Shown here: positions 23,788-37,700 of the stretch, piece by piece
Position numbering within the stretch: position 1 is the stretch's first letter
How the letters are laid out: each line of letters begins with the position of its first letter
Assembly (NCBI GenBank): GCA_038380435.1
Contig: JAWZYU010000013.1
Coordinates: 9,561,901-9,625,900 of the forward strand
Length of the DNA stretch: 64,000 bases
DNA from: Ryuthela nishihirai
Lineage: Eukaryota; Arthropoda; Arachnida; Araneae; Heptathelidae
Reading direction: 5' to 3'
Translations under genes and position numbers: made by a program
Notes under the pieces: generated by a model
Databases searched by the model: none
What the model was told of the DNA's origin: nothing
Seen by the model: only the letters and a program-made list of their open reading frames with translations

Positions 23788-24162
23788 GAAATGTTCCGCT
23801 TCAATTTGGATCTGCAGAACAACGAGGCCAACAAGGAATTTCTGCTTCATTTGAAAGTCTCGAACGTCCCCAGGGATGTTCTGGATGAGGTTCTCTTTCA
23901 TTTGAAAGCTTCGAATGTCCCCACCGAGGTTGTCGATGAAGTTCTTGATGGAAGTTTATTTCACGTGAAAGTCTCGAAAGCTCCCACGGAGAATGTCGCT
24001 GAGGAGTTCATTTGTCCCAAGTGTCACGTGATCCACCTGACAATGAAGCGCTTCGCAGAGGAGAGGAGATGCCTGCATTGCGAACTGTGGAGCTCGGCGA
24101 GTCCTTGCTGGATGTCTTCAGTGGAGACGAAGCGGTCGCCTTGTGGATGTCTGATCGCGTGA
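23788..24162 (+). CDS. Tentative terminal exon: repeat-bearing protein with CPKC...CLHC motif
   Basis: A pyrimidine-rich tract ending TTCTTCGTTGCAG opens a phase-0 frame of 124 codons to TGA. It starts EMFRFNLDLQNNEANKEF and then holds three diverged 17-residue repeats: LLHLKVSNVPRDVLDEV, LFHLKASNVPTEVVDEV and LFHVKVSKAPTENVAEE. The second and third are separated by an in-frame LDGS insert. Only in-frame length changes and several synonymous differences between repeats suggest it has been translated. It ends with FICPKC, 14 or so residues, then RCLHC, which looks like a small zinc ribbon. No family is recognised. It can join in phase with the exons at 14459 and 10544 to make about 186 residues. 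Confidence 0.45.
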   Translation, partial: EMFRFNLDLQNNEANKEFLLHLKVSNVPRDVLDEVLFHLKASNVPTEVVDEVLDGSLFHVKVSKAPTENVAEEFICPKCHVIHLTMKRFAEERRCLHCELWSSASPCWMSSVETKRSPCGCLIA

Positions 24163-24202
24163 CAGCTCTTCCGTGTCTCAGATCGAAGAGGAACTTTCAT
24201 TT

Positions 24203-24260
24203 TTTTTAATAATAATAATCTCTTTATTTCATTTGAATTTCCTTACATATACAGAGTTGA
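24203..24260 (-). mobile_element. LINE 3' end remnant with (ATT)n tail
   Basis: On the minus strand the sequence ends AAATAAAGAGATTATTATTATT, like the 3' end of the CR1-type insert at 56235. Only the terminal part is recognisable. Confidence 0.4.
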
Positions 24261-25350
24261 TCACAGCAAGCTCTAAGAGCTTGACTGTACTTGTCAATCG
24301 CTGGTAACAGTGATAGCGAGCGAGAAAAACAAGCTGCACGAAGATATCTTGGATCCGTTGCACGCGATCAGAATCGAAGCTTTATATTGCAAATACGATC
24401 TTCTTTCTTTCTTTCACACGAAATATTAGATGAGACAAAGATTTGTAAAATGCATTCAGACATTCCTTTCCAAGCCGGTATTTTTTCTAAAATATTAAAT
24501 TAAACTTTGTAATATTAAAATATCTCTGAAATTGTTATTAATATAATCGCTTTGTCTTTGAGGTTGATAATTGACTGTTAAGCTTAAGAAATCTCTCCTG
24601 TCAGGAAGATTCGTTCATGACTTCAGGAGACGAAGAGTTGAAAAACTCTTTGCATTATTTTTTCTTCGCAACTCTCTTTTTCATGCACCCTAGGTGCATG
24701 AACTCTAGAAAGAACGTTGTCACTCTCCGTGATTTTTTAGGAGCCACTTTTTATATGGAATGGAACGTTATGAAAAAAAAAATCAGAAAATAGAAGTCGG
24801 CCTAGAAATTGAAAAGGTTGATCTACTTTGTTAGATGTCTTATGAGAAAAGTTTAACAAGAAATCCTAAATCTAATTCGTACCTTATCAGTGCTGTAATA
24901 TACTGAATATATTAATTGATATATCGCAGATGCTTATCTGAGACGAAAAGAAGAATTGGTATGTGTCACGAGTAAATAAACTAGAAAAAAATAGATTCCG
25001 AAATGTTTAAGAGATTAAAAGAAGCGGAAGCGTTCATTCGAAATTGGGGTGCTAAAGAAGTAAGCGTGGTAAAGTGTTTTCGATGTTGTAACCCTTCCGA
25101 GTTCAGCATTTAGCGAACCTTTCTCTCTCGACCAGAATGGGCCACTTATAGAGAAGGAGAGAGAAGTGTAGGAAAGAGCGCCATTTGGATGACCTTTAGT
25201 GGGGCCGGAAAATTCGGTTTAGTTTCCTTTATTTTGGTGTTGAAGAATCGGAACTTGAAAAACGATACACGGCTTGCAAGATCTCGGGAACGCATTTGCA
25301 TCATTTCTCTCATCTCTTTCAAGAGTACAGAGCAGAGAACTCCTCTTAAG
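24260..25350. other. No gene seen
   Basis: AT-rich sequence downstream of the polyadenylation signal of the cobalamin-binding gene. No domain-bearing frame. Confidence 0.4.
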
Positions 25351-25356
25351 AAAGAA

Positions 25357-25362
25357 TTTATT
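25357..25362 (-). terminator. Likely polyadenylation signal of the cobalamin-binding protein gene
   Basis: AATAAA on the minus strand lies about 285 bp past the stop codon. A second AATAAA at 25228-25233 is an alternative. The stretch between stop and signal carries no other gene I can support. Confidence 0.45.
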
Positions 25363-25644
25363 CTCGTTGAAATAGAAAAGCAGCGATTACAGTTGAAAAA
25401 AATGTCTCCATTGTCACCCCTTCGAGTGATCATCAAGAGCGCGAAACAAAGTCGAACCTTGTAGCAGATTGACGAAATAAAAGAGATTTTGGAGATATTT
25501 GATTGGCTGCTCTTCCGATGGCATTGCGGAGGGCGAAACCAACGAAGCAGGAAGATCAGTTTAATCGGTTCCTCACGAAATCAGCGGTTTTCTGTGGAGG
25601 GTGGTTGCAGGGTGAAAGTGAGAATGGGATTTCGTCTGTCCGGT

Positions 25645-25712
25645 CTAGGCTTCGACGGTCTTGTACCAAAACACGATGTGGTCGTTATCCTCCACAATCA
25701 GACTTCCAGCTC
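25645..25712 (-). CDS. Terminal exon 8 of the cobalamin-binding protein gene
   Basis: After a 261-bp intron with acceptor TTTTTTTAG, this exon encodes residues 405-426 with SLIVEDNDHIVFWYK, the conserved end of DUF4430, followed by TAG. Its position right after exon 7 and the family-typical ending confirm the gene's 3' end. Confidence 0.92.
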
Positions 25713-28700
25713 CTAAAAAAACAAAATTCTACATTTCAGGATCATTTATCTCGATTCTGCAGTGCAAATTGCATCACAGGGAGTGTGTTCCATGGAATTA
25801 TTTAAAGACAGAGAATTGGTCGATGGAAGATGAAAAGTGTACAGAGTTCCACTCTTATTGATTGATCTCCGTTGCCAAGAATGTATTATTTAAATTCAGG
25901 GAGATAATTTGCGAAGTAACACAATGAATACATGTACGATTTATATTTAAAAAAAAGACATTTCTTTACTTACCAACGGAAGTCATTTTCAGGGATCCGT
26001 TCTGCTCTTTGTACAACATCCAGTATTTCTGAGCTTTATCATCGTTGGCGAACTCACCGATGCTGGTGATGAGTGGGCCAAATGAATACATCTCATAGGT
26101 GAATCTGAAACGAAGGAGCAATTAAGTAGCAAAGTCATCTCTGGGATGTAAAATCAATAGGGGACCACTGATGCGAGATCGGCTTGAGCTTATCGAGCAT
26201 CTGACTGCGGCTTCACTTCTGAATGCCAGTTTCACTAAAAATCGATCTACGAAATTTTAGCAGCAGACTCTTTATTGATATTCAAATGAGTCAGCTTCTC
26301 CGCTTATCTCACGGAACAAAACAGTCAGTTTTAGGAAGGAAATGTTACAATTTTGATGAGGAAATGAATCTCTCGTTTAGTGGGAGTGGAACTCTTGTCT
26401 CCTGAATACACGCCAGGTGTTCTAACCCCTAAACTCTAACCGGCTAATTGGGAAAATAAACCTTGTCTATTTTGGATTCCATTCAATGCGAAACTCATTT
26501 TCTCAGCAAAAATCTTTTTGTCTTCTCTGTTTACAGATAATCTGTGCCTTTACTATTCAATGAAATGTCATATTTCTCATTTATTCCAATATAAAATACT
26601 ATTTTGATTCCGAACTCAGAGATCAGAAATCAGTCTTAATTTTTTTATGAGGCCGCTCACGTGCCGTCACCGGCAGAATCACTTTACAATGTGATCCTTG
26701 AGCCAAATGAGGGGTTCCATGGAAAATTGGGTTAACTAACAATAATCCGTTTTTGAGATATGTAAGCTCGAAGTTGAAAGCCCATATACTCTATCCCAGT
26801 GGTTTTCAACCTTTTATGCTTCACGTACCCCCCTGGAAATGTGTATGTAACTGGCGTACCCCTTGTATAGACAGATAAAACTGTAGTTATGGTATAACAA
26901 TGGGAATAAAATAAAACACTGACTTTGTTACTAGATCTAGCGACTTTTGAGCTCTCACGGCGAACCCCAAAATATTTTGCCGCGTATCCCCAAGGGGTAC
27001 AAGTACTCCACGTTGAGAACTCCTGCTCTAGATCATTCATTGTTTATCAACATTACTGATTTTGGGGTCCGACGGTTCTCAGTGTATAATTCCATGGCTA
27101 GGTAATAACTTTTTACAATAGCAGAGTAATATTTTTACTAGTAATGTTTTTTATTCTTTGTTGATATAACGCCTCATATTTAATTAATAAATAAAAATCC
27201 GCTGTTTAGAAAAATTATTACTTTTTTTTTCATTTCTTATAGTGCTTTCTTTTTTAATAAATGTGCTTTTTCCTGATTTTCTAACGTAGTTATGAATTTT
27301 CAAAACAAGATCATTGACCGGTGGTTGAGAAATGCTGCTATGGTTGCATCTAACAGGGATTGCTAAGAGTTCGCTCCATAGGGCACGATCGTAACAGGCA
27401 TCTCAGAAATGCTTACTACATATCGTAGCATTCTGCACGTCGAATTTGTGTCGACGCCGACACTGTATACACTTACAAATTTTTATATTGATGGGTATGA
27501 ATATGAAATATAGTTCTTCTTATTCTTCGAAATATAATTCATGGACTTTACTACTGCACAGTTGGGCATGATAAAATAACACAAATTACCTGAAAGACTT
27601 CAGAGAGAGAAATATCCACCAAACCAAGAACAAAGAGCGAACGATTATGTCAATCCTTTGGCTCAGCTATCCCCCACGGCAATCCTCATTGTGACGTCAT
27701 GGAAAGCGCCGTCTAAACGGTACTAGAATGACTTTGGCAAAAAGAGCTTTTTGGCGCTACCCTATAAATACCCAATCTGGGTTGGATGGGCCATTACGGA
27801 ATAATTCAACATTAAAAACATACTTCACCATCCTAATATAACACTTAGAGCAAAAATACGGAAGCTTATACTGGAATTCCTTAACAATGACAGAACATGA
27901 TAAAATCTACCAGAAAATAGAATGTATAAAGAGCAAAACAGAGAAACACATCCCAAGACTAAAAATGATTAAAAAAAGAGCTATACCCTCCAAGACAAGA
28001 AAAAGATCAGAATGTAAACGACAGAAAAGCCACTCCTACCAAATTTCTACTGCAACACATCATCTACTGCATCAGCAAGCCCCGCCTACGACGAAAAATT
28101 TGCATTCTACGGAAGGAGACCTACATCGATACTCCCCACAACATTTGAATAAAAAAGTGAACTTTATAGGTCTACAATACACGAACCTATAGTTCTAACA
28201 GAAAAACAACTATAAACGGGACTATACCCATACTCAAAGGGTAGCTATAAATCATGGAACTCTTCAAACATCATAAAATACAGCCATCCAAAAGCGAACT
28301 TTTGTGCCATTGAAGAAGAAAAAAATTCAACTATCCCCCCCCCACCTCGCTGACTTCCCTTTCTTGCTTTTCTTTCATAATTTTTCTTTCCACCGCCCAG
28401 GCACCAGAGAAGACAACCAACGATGGCAAACGGAAGAAAAAAAAATCAATTTAGACAATAAAAAAATATCCTCAACTGGACCAGACTGACAGCCACAGTG
28501 ACATTACTGAATGAAAACTTTTTTTATCATCACAGTGCATACGATTCTTGCTGGTTCCAAGTGAATACAGCATGGTGACACTAGTGAGCGGACGGACGGA
28601 TGAACTGACCATAAAATGAACTAACCAAAAACATGAGAAACTACAAACTACTAGCAAGACGAACTTTCTACAATACTCGAAGTTGAAATACAGAATAACG

Positions 28701-31700
28701 CCAGAAAAGGCTTAAAACCTAACAGTTGGAACAATACGTCATCAGCATAAACTATCACCCAAATATGTTAAACAAAATAGAGGAGGTCAGTCACTCCAAA
28801 ATTTGTTTGCATAGGAGGATTAAAAAAAAAAGGGCCATTTTCAATCGCCCCAATGTTTGTTTTTCTCGCTTACGTTAGTAGTGGGTGGGTGGGTCTGTTC
28901 TAATAGTGAGTGAGGAAAATAGAAATAGCTCGATATCGCCTTGGATCACTTACTGCTCGGAAATTGTAGCTTTCTACTGAAAATAGTTACTTACTTATAA
29001 AATTGTTATTGGGCCAACTATTACGCATGCTTGCCCTTTCTGGTATCATACTTCTAAAACAAATATTGTCACATTGCAAAAAAAAATTTTGATTGCTAAG
29101 ATCTGATCTCAATGCCCCATGGTTTTTGAAAAGTAAGAATATTCATAAAGCCCTGGGCATTGAGCATATCTTAACTTATATCAAGATAAGTGCTTCCCCA
29201 TTTTATGATTCCGTTGGAAAAAACCTCCCCAGAGAAATCATTTCCTCACTAACAGATCACTCACTTCCAAATAAGGTTAAAAGACCCAAGATCATTTTTG
29301 ATCTTGAATATCCTGATATTTTTTAATGAATATTTCGAAATTAATTCGATTTCTTTAGAAAATCTTAATCATTGTATTTTTGCTCCACTGGGGCCTACAC
29401 TGAGTGGCGTAACTTTTATTGATAGTTCCCATCTCATACATTTTAAAGTTTAAAAAACACGATGAAACAGATTATGGGCTTTTAGCCCGCTACTCTAAAA
29501 CGCATTATTATTGACCTGCGATGTGCCTGTTCTAAACGGAATAATTGAAAGAAACAAAAAAAAAAAAGGATTATATTGATATTTGGAGTAATAGTTACTG
29601 GTGTACAAGTTCATAACGCATTTCAAAATTGTGCGATTATATATTGCTAAAAAGCAATATAATGCCCATTTGTCTTCTCAAGCAGCTATTTGCCACAGAA
29701 GTCTGACAGGAGCCTGAGTGTAATACGTCACAGAAAGGGTGAGCGAGACCTCAGCAGAAAGAAAACGCAAGGAAAGAAACCTCCAGACCTTAGTTAGTGC
29801 TCGAACACAGGTCTCTTCATCATCTGAATTTTAAGCGCTAAATTTCCGTGTGAAAACTTCAAGGAAAATCTTTCTAAACGAAATATATGAAACAGAAAAT
29901 ATCCAGTGTATCGAAATTTGGAATAAATTATTCGCATATCAATCCGTTATATAGTATTTGAAAATGGTGGAAATAGACTGAAGAGTTAAGAAAATTCCTC
30001 TTCACGAAATTGCATTTAATTAATTTTACTCATTAAAAATAATATGATTTTTAATTAATATTAAATTTCTTACACGAGAAAACATGACTCAATGTCACAG
30101 AAATATGCGAATTGTGCGAAAATGTGGGAAATGGATGGAAAGGGAATCCCTCCAGCTCCTAGGGAATTATGATTTCCTCTTTCTTCGAATCAACTTAATG
30201 TCACATTGCCGACAGGTGAAGCAAGAAATAAATGGGATTTCCCTTGGCACAGAAGTCTGACATTGAGGAAAACTCACCTGTTCTCTAACTTACATGCTAT
30301 TGGATCTCTTTGGTACACGTGGTCTGCTCATTGTCTCAACTTCCATGTCTCTCTCAATAGGAAACGAATTTTTCTGAAAGCCGGTATTTACATTGACTCG
30401 ATTTAAATATTTATCTTCGGTGGAATTTTTTCATATAACGTAAAAATCCTTGATATGGAGCTCTGATCTTGCATTTCCATTGATATAGAGCTTTATTGTC
30501 TCTTTACTTAAGGACAGATCCTGCACCATAACATAAAAGTCTATATCGGGGATGCACCTGGCTGCAAATAATTTTTTCATATTATAAAAGTTACAGTTGT
30601 GACAAGTAGCGTGGTAACTAGTGGCACTTTTATTACTTCTTTTTTGCTACATCAGAGGAAGATGGCAAAATATAACTTTTCCGATGAATTGACAGCCTTG
30701 GTGCGCAGTGGCACTGCAACTGCTGGGGTCCGGGTTCGAGTCCCGGGATGGCATGGATCTTTGTTTCTGTGATGTTAGCTCTAACTGAGACAGTGACTTC
30801 GGTTTTGTGAAGCTTGTATGAAAAAGGAGTGTATAAATTAGAATAGTTTCTAGGACCCTTCACCGTCTTATATGTTAAAAAAATTCTCTGTTTTTACCTT
30901 ATGCCATTGAGAAAAGCTAAAAAAATGCTCCTGAAATATTTAAAAACAATTTAAAAAATTTGAAACAAAGACATAAAATTTATCTCGAAGAAATTATTTT
31001 ATAGAAGAGAAGAACTTGGATTCTTGAATCCTCAAATTTTAGAAGTTAAAAAATAAGGTTTGAAGAAGTGAAAAGCAAAACGATTTACAATTTTCGATGA
31101 TCTGAATATTTCGCTTCTATATCACAGAGAATTTATATGATTCGCCAAAAAGGTCGAATAATTTTTACGTTTTGGCAACATCATGATTCTTCGGACAGAG
31201 GCTTAAGCATAATCACGTGTGCGGAAGGGAGCACGCTATACGATTTTGATGAAAAACGTCCAAGTGCCCCCTCAGAGCTATCCAGCGAATCCCCTTCCAC
31301 TGCTTAGTTCAGGAGCCTTGGAGTCATAGCGATCTGGCCCAATTTTTGAACAAAAGTGTTGCTCAGAGGAAAAAAAATACGACATATGATGATAGATCTC
31401 GATCTGGCTTATCGATCAAAGTGAAGTGGAGGACACTGACTCAAAATTCACTTAGTTATGCAATCTTCGTCTGATGACTTCGGAAAGAAATTACAGGTGG
31501 AGATCAAAATCGGCAGCTTTGGCAAGACTCATCCATTGGAGGCGAAAATCGGCAGCTGTGGAGAGGCTCATCCATTGGAAGCGAAAATCGTCAGCTCTGG
31601 CCAAGGATCATCCATTGGAAGCGAAAATCGGCAGCTCTGGCCAAGGCTCATCCATTGGAGGCGAAAATCGTCAGCTCTGGCCAAGGCTCATCCATTGGAG

Positions 31701-34700
31701 GCGAAAATCGGCAGCTCTGGCGGAGGCTTTGCCAGTCCTGAAGATTCGAAGCTACGAATTCCGTGGCATTAAAAAAAGACGAAGAACGACGAACTAATTG
31801 GCGAATAGGATTTCGCGGGTTCCTTAATCTCAATAATGGAATCCGTTACGTACAAAACTCCGCTGAAGAGTGATCTTGAAAAGTAATTTCGAATGAATTC
31901 CAAGATGGAGATTTTACGATTCTGAATAGCCACTAGGCAATCTACAATTCGGTACTTTACTTAATGTGTCGAGAATTATCTTCTTTCTTCAAGAGGAAGC
32001 GATGCAGAAGGCAAAAGACAATTTCAGGCTTCTCCTATGAGATGAGCACAAGAGATAAAGAAACAACGGCGACTTGATCGTGAATCGAACCCGGATGTCC
32101 TATTCACTGATAGATAGGTTATGCGAGACAAAGTTAGTTCAGATACTCACGCATAATTCGGATCCCCCGTGGCACTGGCCGTCTGCATCACTTTGAAAAA
32201 AGTGTCGTTTTCCTTTGCTTGGACATTCTTCTCCATCGTAATGAAATTGATTCCATCTCCGACCCTCAGTCCGTATCTGACATTGATGGCGGAATCCTCT
32301 TGGCCACTCAATGGCTCAGTCTCATTGGCATAGCCTGAAGACAGGGAAGAGATCGGATGGCAGCATTAATCACTAACTATTAAAAACAGATTAAAATGTT
32401 CAACTTATCGACTCAGGTGAATATGAACCGTTGGCTTTCAAAGAGGATGAATTTCGCTTTCCGACTTTAAAAAAAAATATTTCTGAAATAGCTGTTTGCT
32501 TCAGAGGTCGGATAGAAATCTGTCGGTTTAATACAGCACAGAGAAGGTCTATGACGAAGGCGAGCCCTCAGCAGAAAGACAACACAAATATCCATGCCTT
32601 ATTCTGGGTTCGAACCCAGGTCCCTAGGATCAGTAGCCAAATGCGCTAACCACACGGTCACGGGAATTCTAATCCTTTAATAATGGAAATCCTCACTAGT
32701 GAATGATTCAGGCAAATGCGAAGAGTGTTTTTAAGAGAGGCGTCAATTTACCACTTTAGGGGTGTAAGGCAGGAGTGCAAAAACTCAGGCCAACATGAAT
32801 ATTGTAATACACATATTTTTAATTCAGTGTGATAATTATACAGAGCCTATTCTTTATCACTATATAAACTATACTTTATTGAACAGGCTTTTAAGTGAAT
32901 GTTCCTGGGACGAGATATTAATTCGTAATGATATCAATGAAACTTATAATAAATTTTTTAACCACATTTAACTCGTAATTAAAAATTCAACTAGGGAAAA
33001 AAATTCTTAATAAATCACAATCAGCAAAGCCATGGATTACTTTCGAAAATCTGAACTTATTAAAAAAAGAGATAAGCTATATAAAAAACACAAAAAATAC
33101 CCTTTAAATGAATCTTACGAAAGTAGCTTTAAAAATTTTAGAAATCAAATAAATTATAAAATACGAGATGCAAAAAACAGTTTCCTTATAACTCAGTTTC
33201 AAAATTGTGATGGTAATATATTAAAGCAGTGGAAATTGATAAGCCAGATAATAAATTAGAAAAAGGTAGAAAATAAATATCCAGAATTAGAAAGTGATTC
33301 TGATTCAACTGAGAATGCTAAATTATTGGCAAACCAATTCAATGAACATTTTGTAAATATAGCAGTAAATCTGTTAACGAATAGGATTGTAAGAAATGAA
33401 AATAGCCATATGAGTAAAAATGCCAAATCAATGTTTTTAGCTACAACTTATAGAAAGGAATTGACAGACATTATAAAAGGATTTAAAAATAAAAAATCTG
33501 CTGGGTATGACAATATTTCCATTATTGCTGTTAAAAAATGTTCTTTTAACTCGATTCAACCATTGGTTCACATTTGTAATTTATCCTTCGAAATTGGCAC
33601 TTTTCCAGATTTAATGAAGAAAGCTATTGTAATTCCAGTTTACAAAAAGGGAAATAAAAATGATTTTAAGAATTATCGACCGATATCTCTTCTCATAGCA
33701 TTTTCAAAAATATTATAAAAACTAGTTAATAATAGACTGATAAATTTTTTAGATAGTTTTAATTTTCTCTCTGAAAACCAATTTGGGTTTAGGAAGGGTA
33801 GAGGTACAGAAACTGCATTGTTGAATTATACGTCAAAGGTGTTTCATTCCATGGACAATAATCAATTTACTCTGTCCGTATTTATGGACTTGGAAAAAGT
33901 TTTTGACACCGTTGATCACGAAATTTTAATTAGCAAACTAGAAAATATTGACATTCGTGGTGTTGTATTAAAATGGTTTAAAGACCACTTACAGAACGCA
34001 ATGTGTTAGTCTTTTTAATACACTTAGTAACCCAAAACATATTTCATATGGCGTACCACAAGGTTCAGTCCTGGGACCAACCTTGTTTTTGATATTCATA
34101 AATGATCTATGTAAATTAAAAATAAATAGCTATATTAACACTTTTGCGGATGATACATCATTAACTTTGTGTGCTGATTCTCTGGAAAATCTCCTTTATA
34201 ACCTGAACACTGATCTAAAATGTGTGATGAAATGGCTGAATTTAAATACGAAAAAGCCCAAGTATATTCTATTTAACCTAAAAAAAGAAATCACACAATC
34301 CAAAATTGGATTAAATTAAAATTGCATATCTTTTCATGCAATAATTACTCAGCTTGCTGTTGTGAAGAAATTGAACAGGTTCAAAGTCTACTAGGCGTTT
34401 ATATTGATAGCTCCCTAAGTTGGAAAATGCACATTGGAAAACTAACAAACACACTTAGACAGATGTTATATAAATTTTATTATTTAAAAAATTCCTCAGT
34501 AATAAAATGTTAATAATGCTATACAAATCTTGGGTCCAGTCTGCTATATAGTATGGTATTACAAGTTGGGGAGGAACATACATTTCATCATTAAGGAGTC
34601 TAATCTCAATGCAAAATAAATTTATATTTCAAATATTAACAAATAAATATAAAACTGTTACCATCTTTTGTAAGTATACCATTTCAGGTGCATTTCCACT

Positions 34701-37700
34701 GAGACACTTATTTGTTTATAGAACATTAAATTACTTCTTTAAAAACAATAATGCAGTGCTGCATTATACAAAATATTCTATGCGAGATGATGAGAAAAGA
34801 TTTCTGTTACCACTTGCAAAAAAAGAAATTATGCACAAACACTTTGATTATTTGGCCCCTAAAATGTTTAATTCTTTACCGATTATAATTCGAAATGGAA
34901 CTAATTTTATGCATTTCAGATCTCTCACTGCTAATTATCTAATGAGCATTACAAATGCTGACAGCCTGTTTTCAGTGTTAAAGCAAAAAAACTTTAATTT
35001 GTTTTTATAAATTCTGCACTGTTTTTGTATATATTTTTTTTCTCTATGTAAAGTTGATTGTCAATGTTGCCAAAATTATGCATTTAAATAATTTGTAAGT
35101 TAACCTACAATAGCTTAGATGCTCCTGGGTTAATAAGAGTATTACAAGTATTTGCTGTTTGTAAACTTATTATTATAATAAACTGATGATGAACTGACTA
35201 ATCTGACTCTACCTAAAGAAATAGTGTTTTAATAGGACGAAAATATTAATAACACCATAGAACAAGATACGAAAACATCACTGAGTCAAATGTTGAAAAG
35301 CTTATTTCTAACTTGCTAACCTCAGATTTAAAATTAAAATAAATTTTATATTAACATTTTTTATTATTATTTTTTACCTACAAGTATACATATAGCAAAT
35401 AAAATGTAATAAAAAAGTTAATTTTTTTTTGTTCTTTTTATTCCTTACAACTTGGCCCACTGCAAACATTGTTTTTTATTCGGCCCGATACGAAAGAAGT
35501 CTGTGCACCCCTGGTCAAAAGGAATTTTCTTTTGAAATTCGCTTCAGCATTTATTAAGTAACTTCGTATTTCACGTAGAGTTAATAGACCGTATTGGCAA
35601 TACATTAATCTTGGCTTCACCCAGGGAAATCTTTCTCTATTCATTCCAAGTTTTCAGCCGATCAAGCTTTTCGAACGTCAAATTACGAAAAGTACATTTG
35701 AAGAGAGTTTTGCAGACCTGAAAATATCTTTGAAATTTGGGATCGTTCAACAGGAATTTCGAAAAAAATTAATGTTTTTTGTAAAGGATCTCTGAAACGT
35801 TTTTCTTTTGAGGTGAAATATTTTGTCTCTTTTCGACAAAAGGGAAAGTCATCAGATATCACTTACTTTTCATTTGGGGACAAATCCTGTTTCTTAGGTG
35901 AGCTAAGCTGAAGCCTTTGAGAAGAGGAAGAACAAAGTAAGTGCCGAGGAGATCCGAGAATGCTCCTGCGGTTCCTTGCTGGCTGAGTAAATAGTTGATG
36001 GCAGCGGTGAAATTCCATCTCTCGAGGTTCGATTCACTGGCTATCAGGCTCTGAAGAAGAAGGAAGAAAAACAAAGACGATTGGAAAGCGAGAACTTCTG
36101 GGAACGGAAAAGGGCATCGTAACTATGGTGAAGGGCATCGCAGGAAAAGGAGCACATCGAGGAGATATATGAAACATTCGAGTTGCGATTCGAGGTCGGT
36201 TGACTTATCCGCTGCTGCCGAAATGTCGCTGCATGTGGAGCCTAGCCGAAGTCCTCCACACACCCTCACTCACCAGAGCCACAAATCGAGGATAAACGTT
36301 TTACTCACATTTTAAAGTATATATTAAAATTAAAATAAATTTTAAACTTACGCGTTCCGCTTGAAATCCAAGTTTACCTAGAGTAGAGAGTTACGGAGAG
36401 TCTATAGCAAGCTGTACTTGCATGGAAGTTTTAATTCACATAAATCTTAGGACGTGGCAAGTATACTCACAGTAGAGCTACAGGGCAGACGACTTCCGTG
36501 GATATCGCTTCTTTCGAGGGCTCGATACTTGACACATCACAAGTTCGGCCCGAACTGGTTTCGGATATCTCCCTCAATTTGGCCATTCTCTTGCGATGAC
36601 CTTCACAACACTAGGATGCAACGTAGTTGTGAGGCTGTGGAGGTTACAAGTGGCGGCGCACAAGAAAAAAATAAGAAGTTTGACAGAACAGTGTTCATAA
36701 TGCCATTTCTACTCTTCTTTTTTTATCAGTCTGCTTCAGGGAGGAAGAAGAAAATCTTTTTTATTTCATTGGTTTGCATTAAGAAAGTATGAGGATTACC
36801 TTTCTTAAATATTTGCACCAATAAGGATGGAGAAATATCCTGCTCAGAGAAGAAATCGGAAGCTTCTTTTATCTCTTTGCTTTAAGGAAACAGATTATTT
36901 TTTCATATATCTTTGCACCAGTGAATGCACAAGATACTTCTGATCATTTGCACCAGAAAGAAAGACGAATGTTAAAGAAGCAGGAAGAGCAAAGTTTACG
37001 GGAAACACTTCAGTCCGTATGGAATTCGAACCGAAGACCTTTCAACCCCAAGGAAAATACAAATAAATTAAAACCTACCTATCATCCCATATGTGCTTTA
37101 ATAAGTACGAAATGAACCTAAGGAATATCGCCTGGTGCAATCCAGTCCCTGTATTCGCTCCGTGGGAAGAGAGTGCGTCGATTGACCAACTCGACAAATC
37201 CTATCTTCCTTTGAAGTGAATACGAACTCAGTGACTCTCTGCACCATCGATGTGCTTCAGGTTTATTTTCTACATTTTAGGGCGCATATAAGGAGATAGA
37301 ATTTTTTTTACAATTTTTATTTAATCATCATTTTTTCCTTTTTTCGCTAAACACACCTACCTTCAGAAACCGTCCTACATGACTCCTAATCCTCGACCCC
37401 ATTTTCCCTCCCTCTTTGTTTGGAGTCGTGTTTGAGGTAGCCCAATGATATCAGAACCTCAGACCTTTGAGATATAAGTCGTTGAAGTCGACCCCTGCGA
37501 AATTTCCGCCCTCTCTTGGCGAAGAGTGAGGGGGGGCATGATTCGAAGTACTCGAGGACGTAATTATAGGCCCTTGCGTTGGGAAGATAGAAGAACGACT
37601 TTTCAGTTGCTTTTTATTTAAGAGGGAAGAAAGCCAGAGAGAATATTTCTATTCCAACAGCACTCGCCACGTCACAAGTTTTCATTTGACGCTTAAATCA

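Noticed and set aside
25189..25464. 91-codon plus-strand frame opposite the 3' UTR of the cobalamin-binding gene
   Set aside because: No family signature or splice support; best explained as antisense to the UTR.
36471..36586. Minus-strand ATG frame (MAKLREISETSSG...) in a good Kozak context ending at a GTGAGT donor, between exons 4 and 5
   Set aside because: Only 38 codons, no acceptable acceptor in frame upstream, and the cobalamin-binding frame is complete without it. It could be a chance frame.
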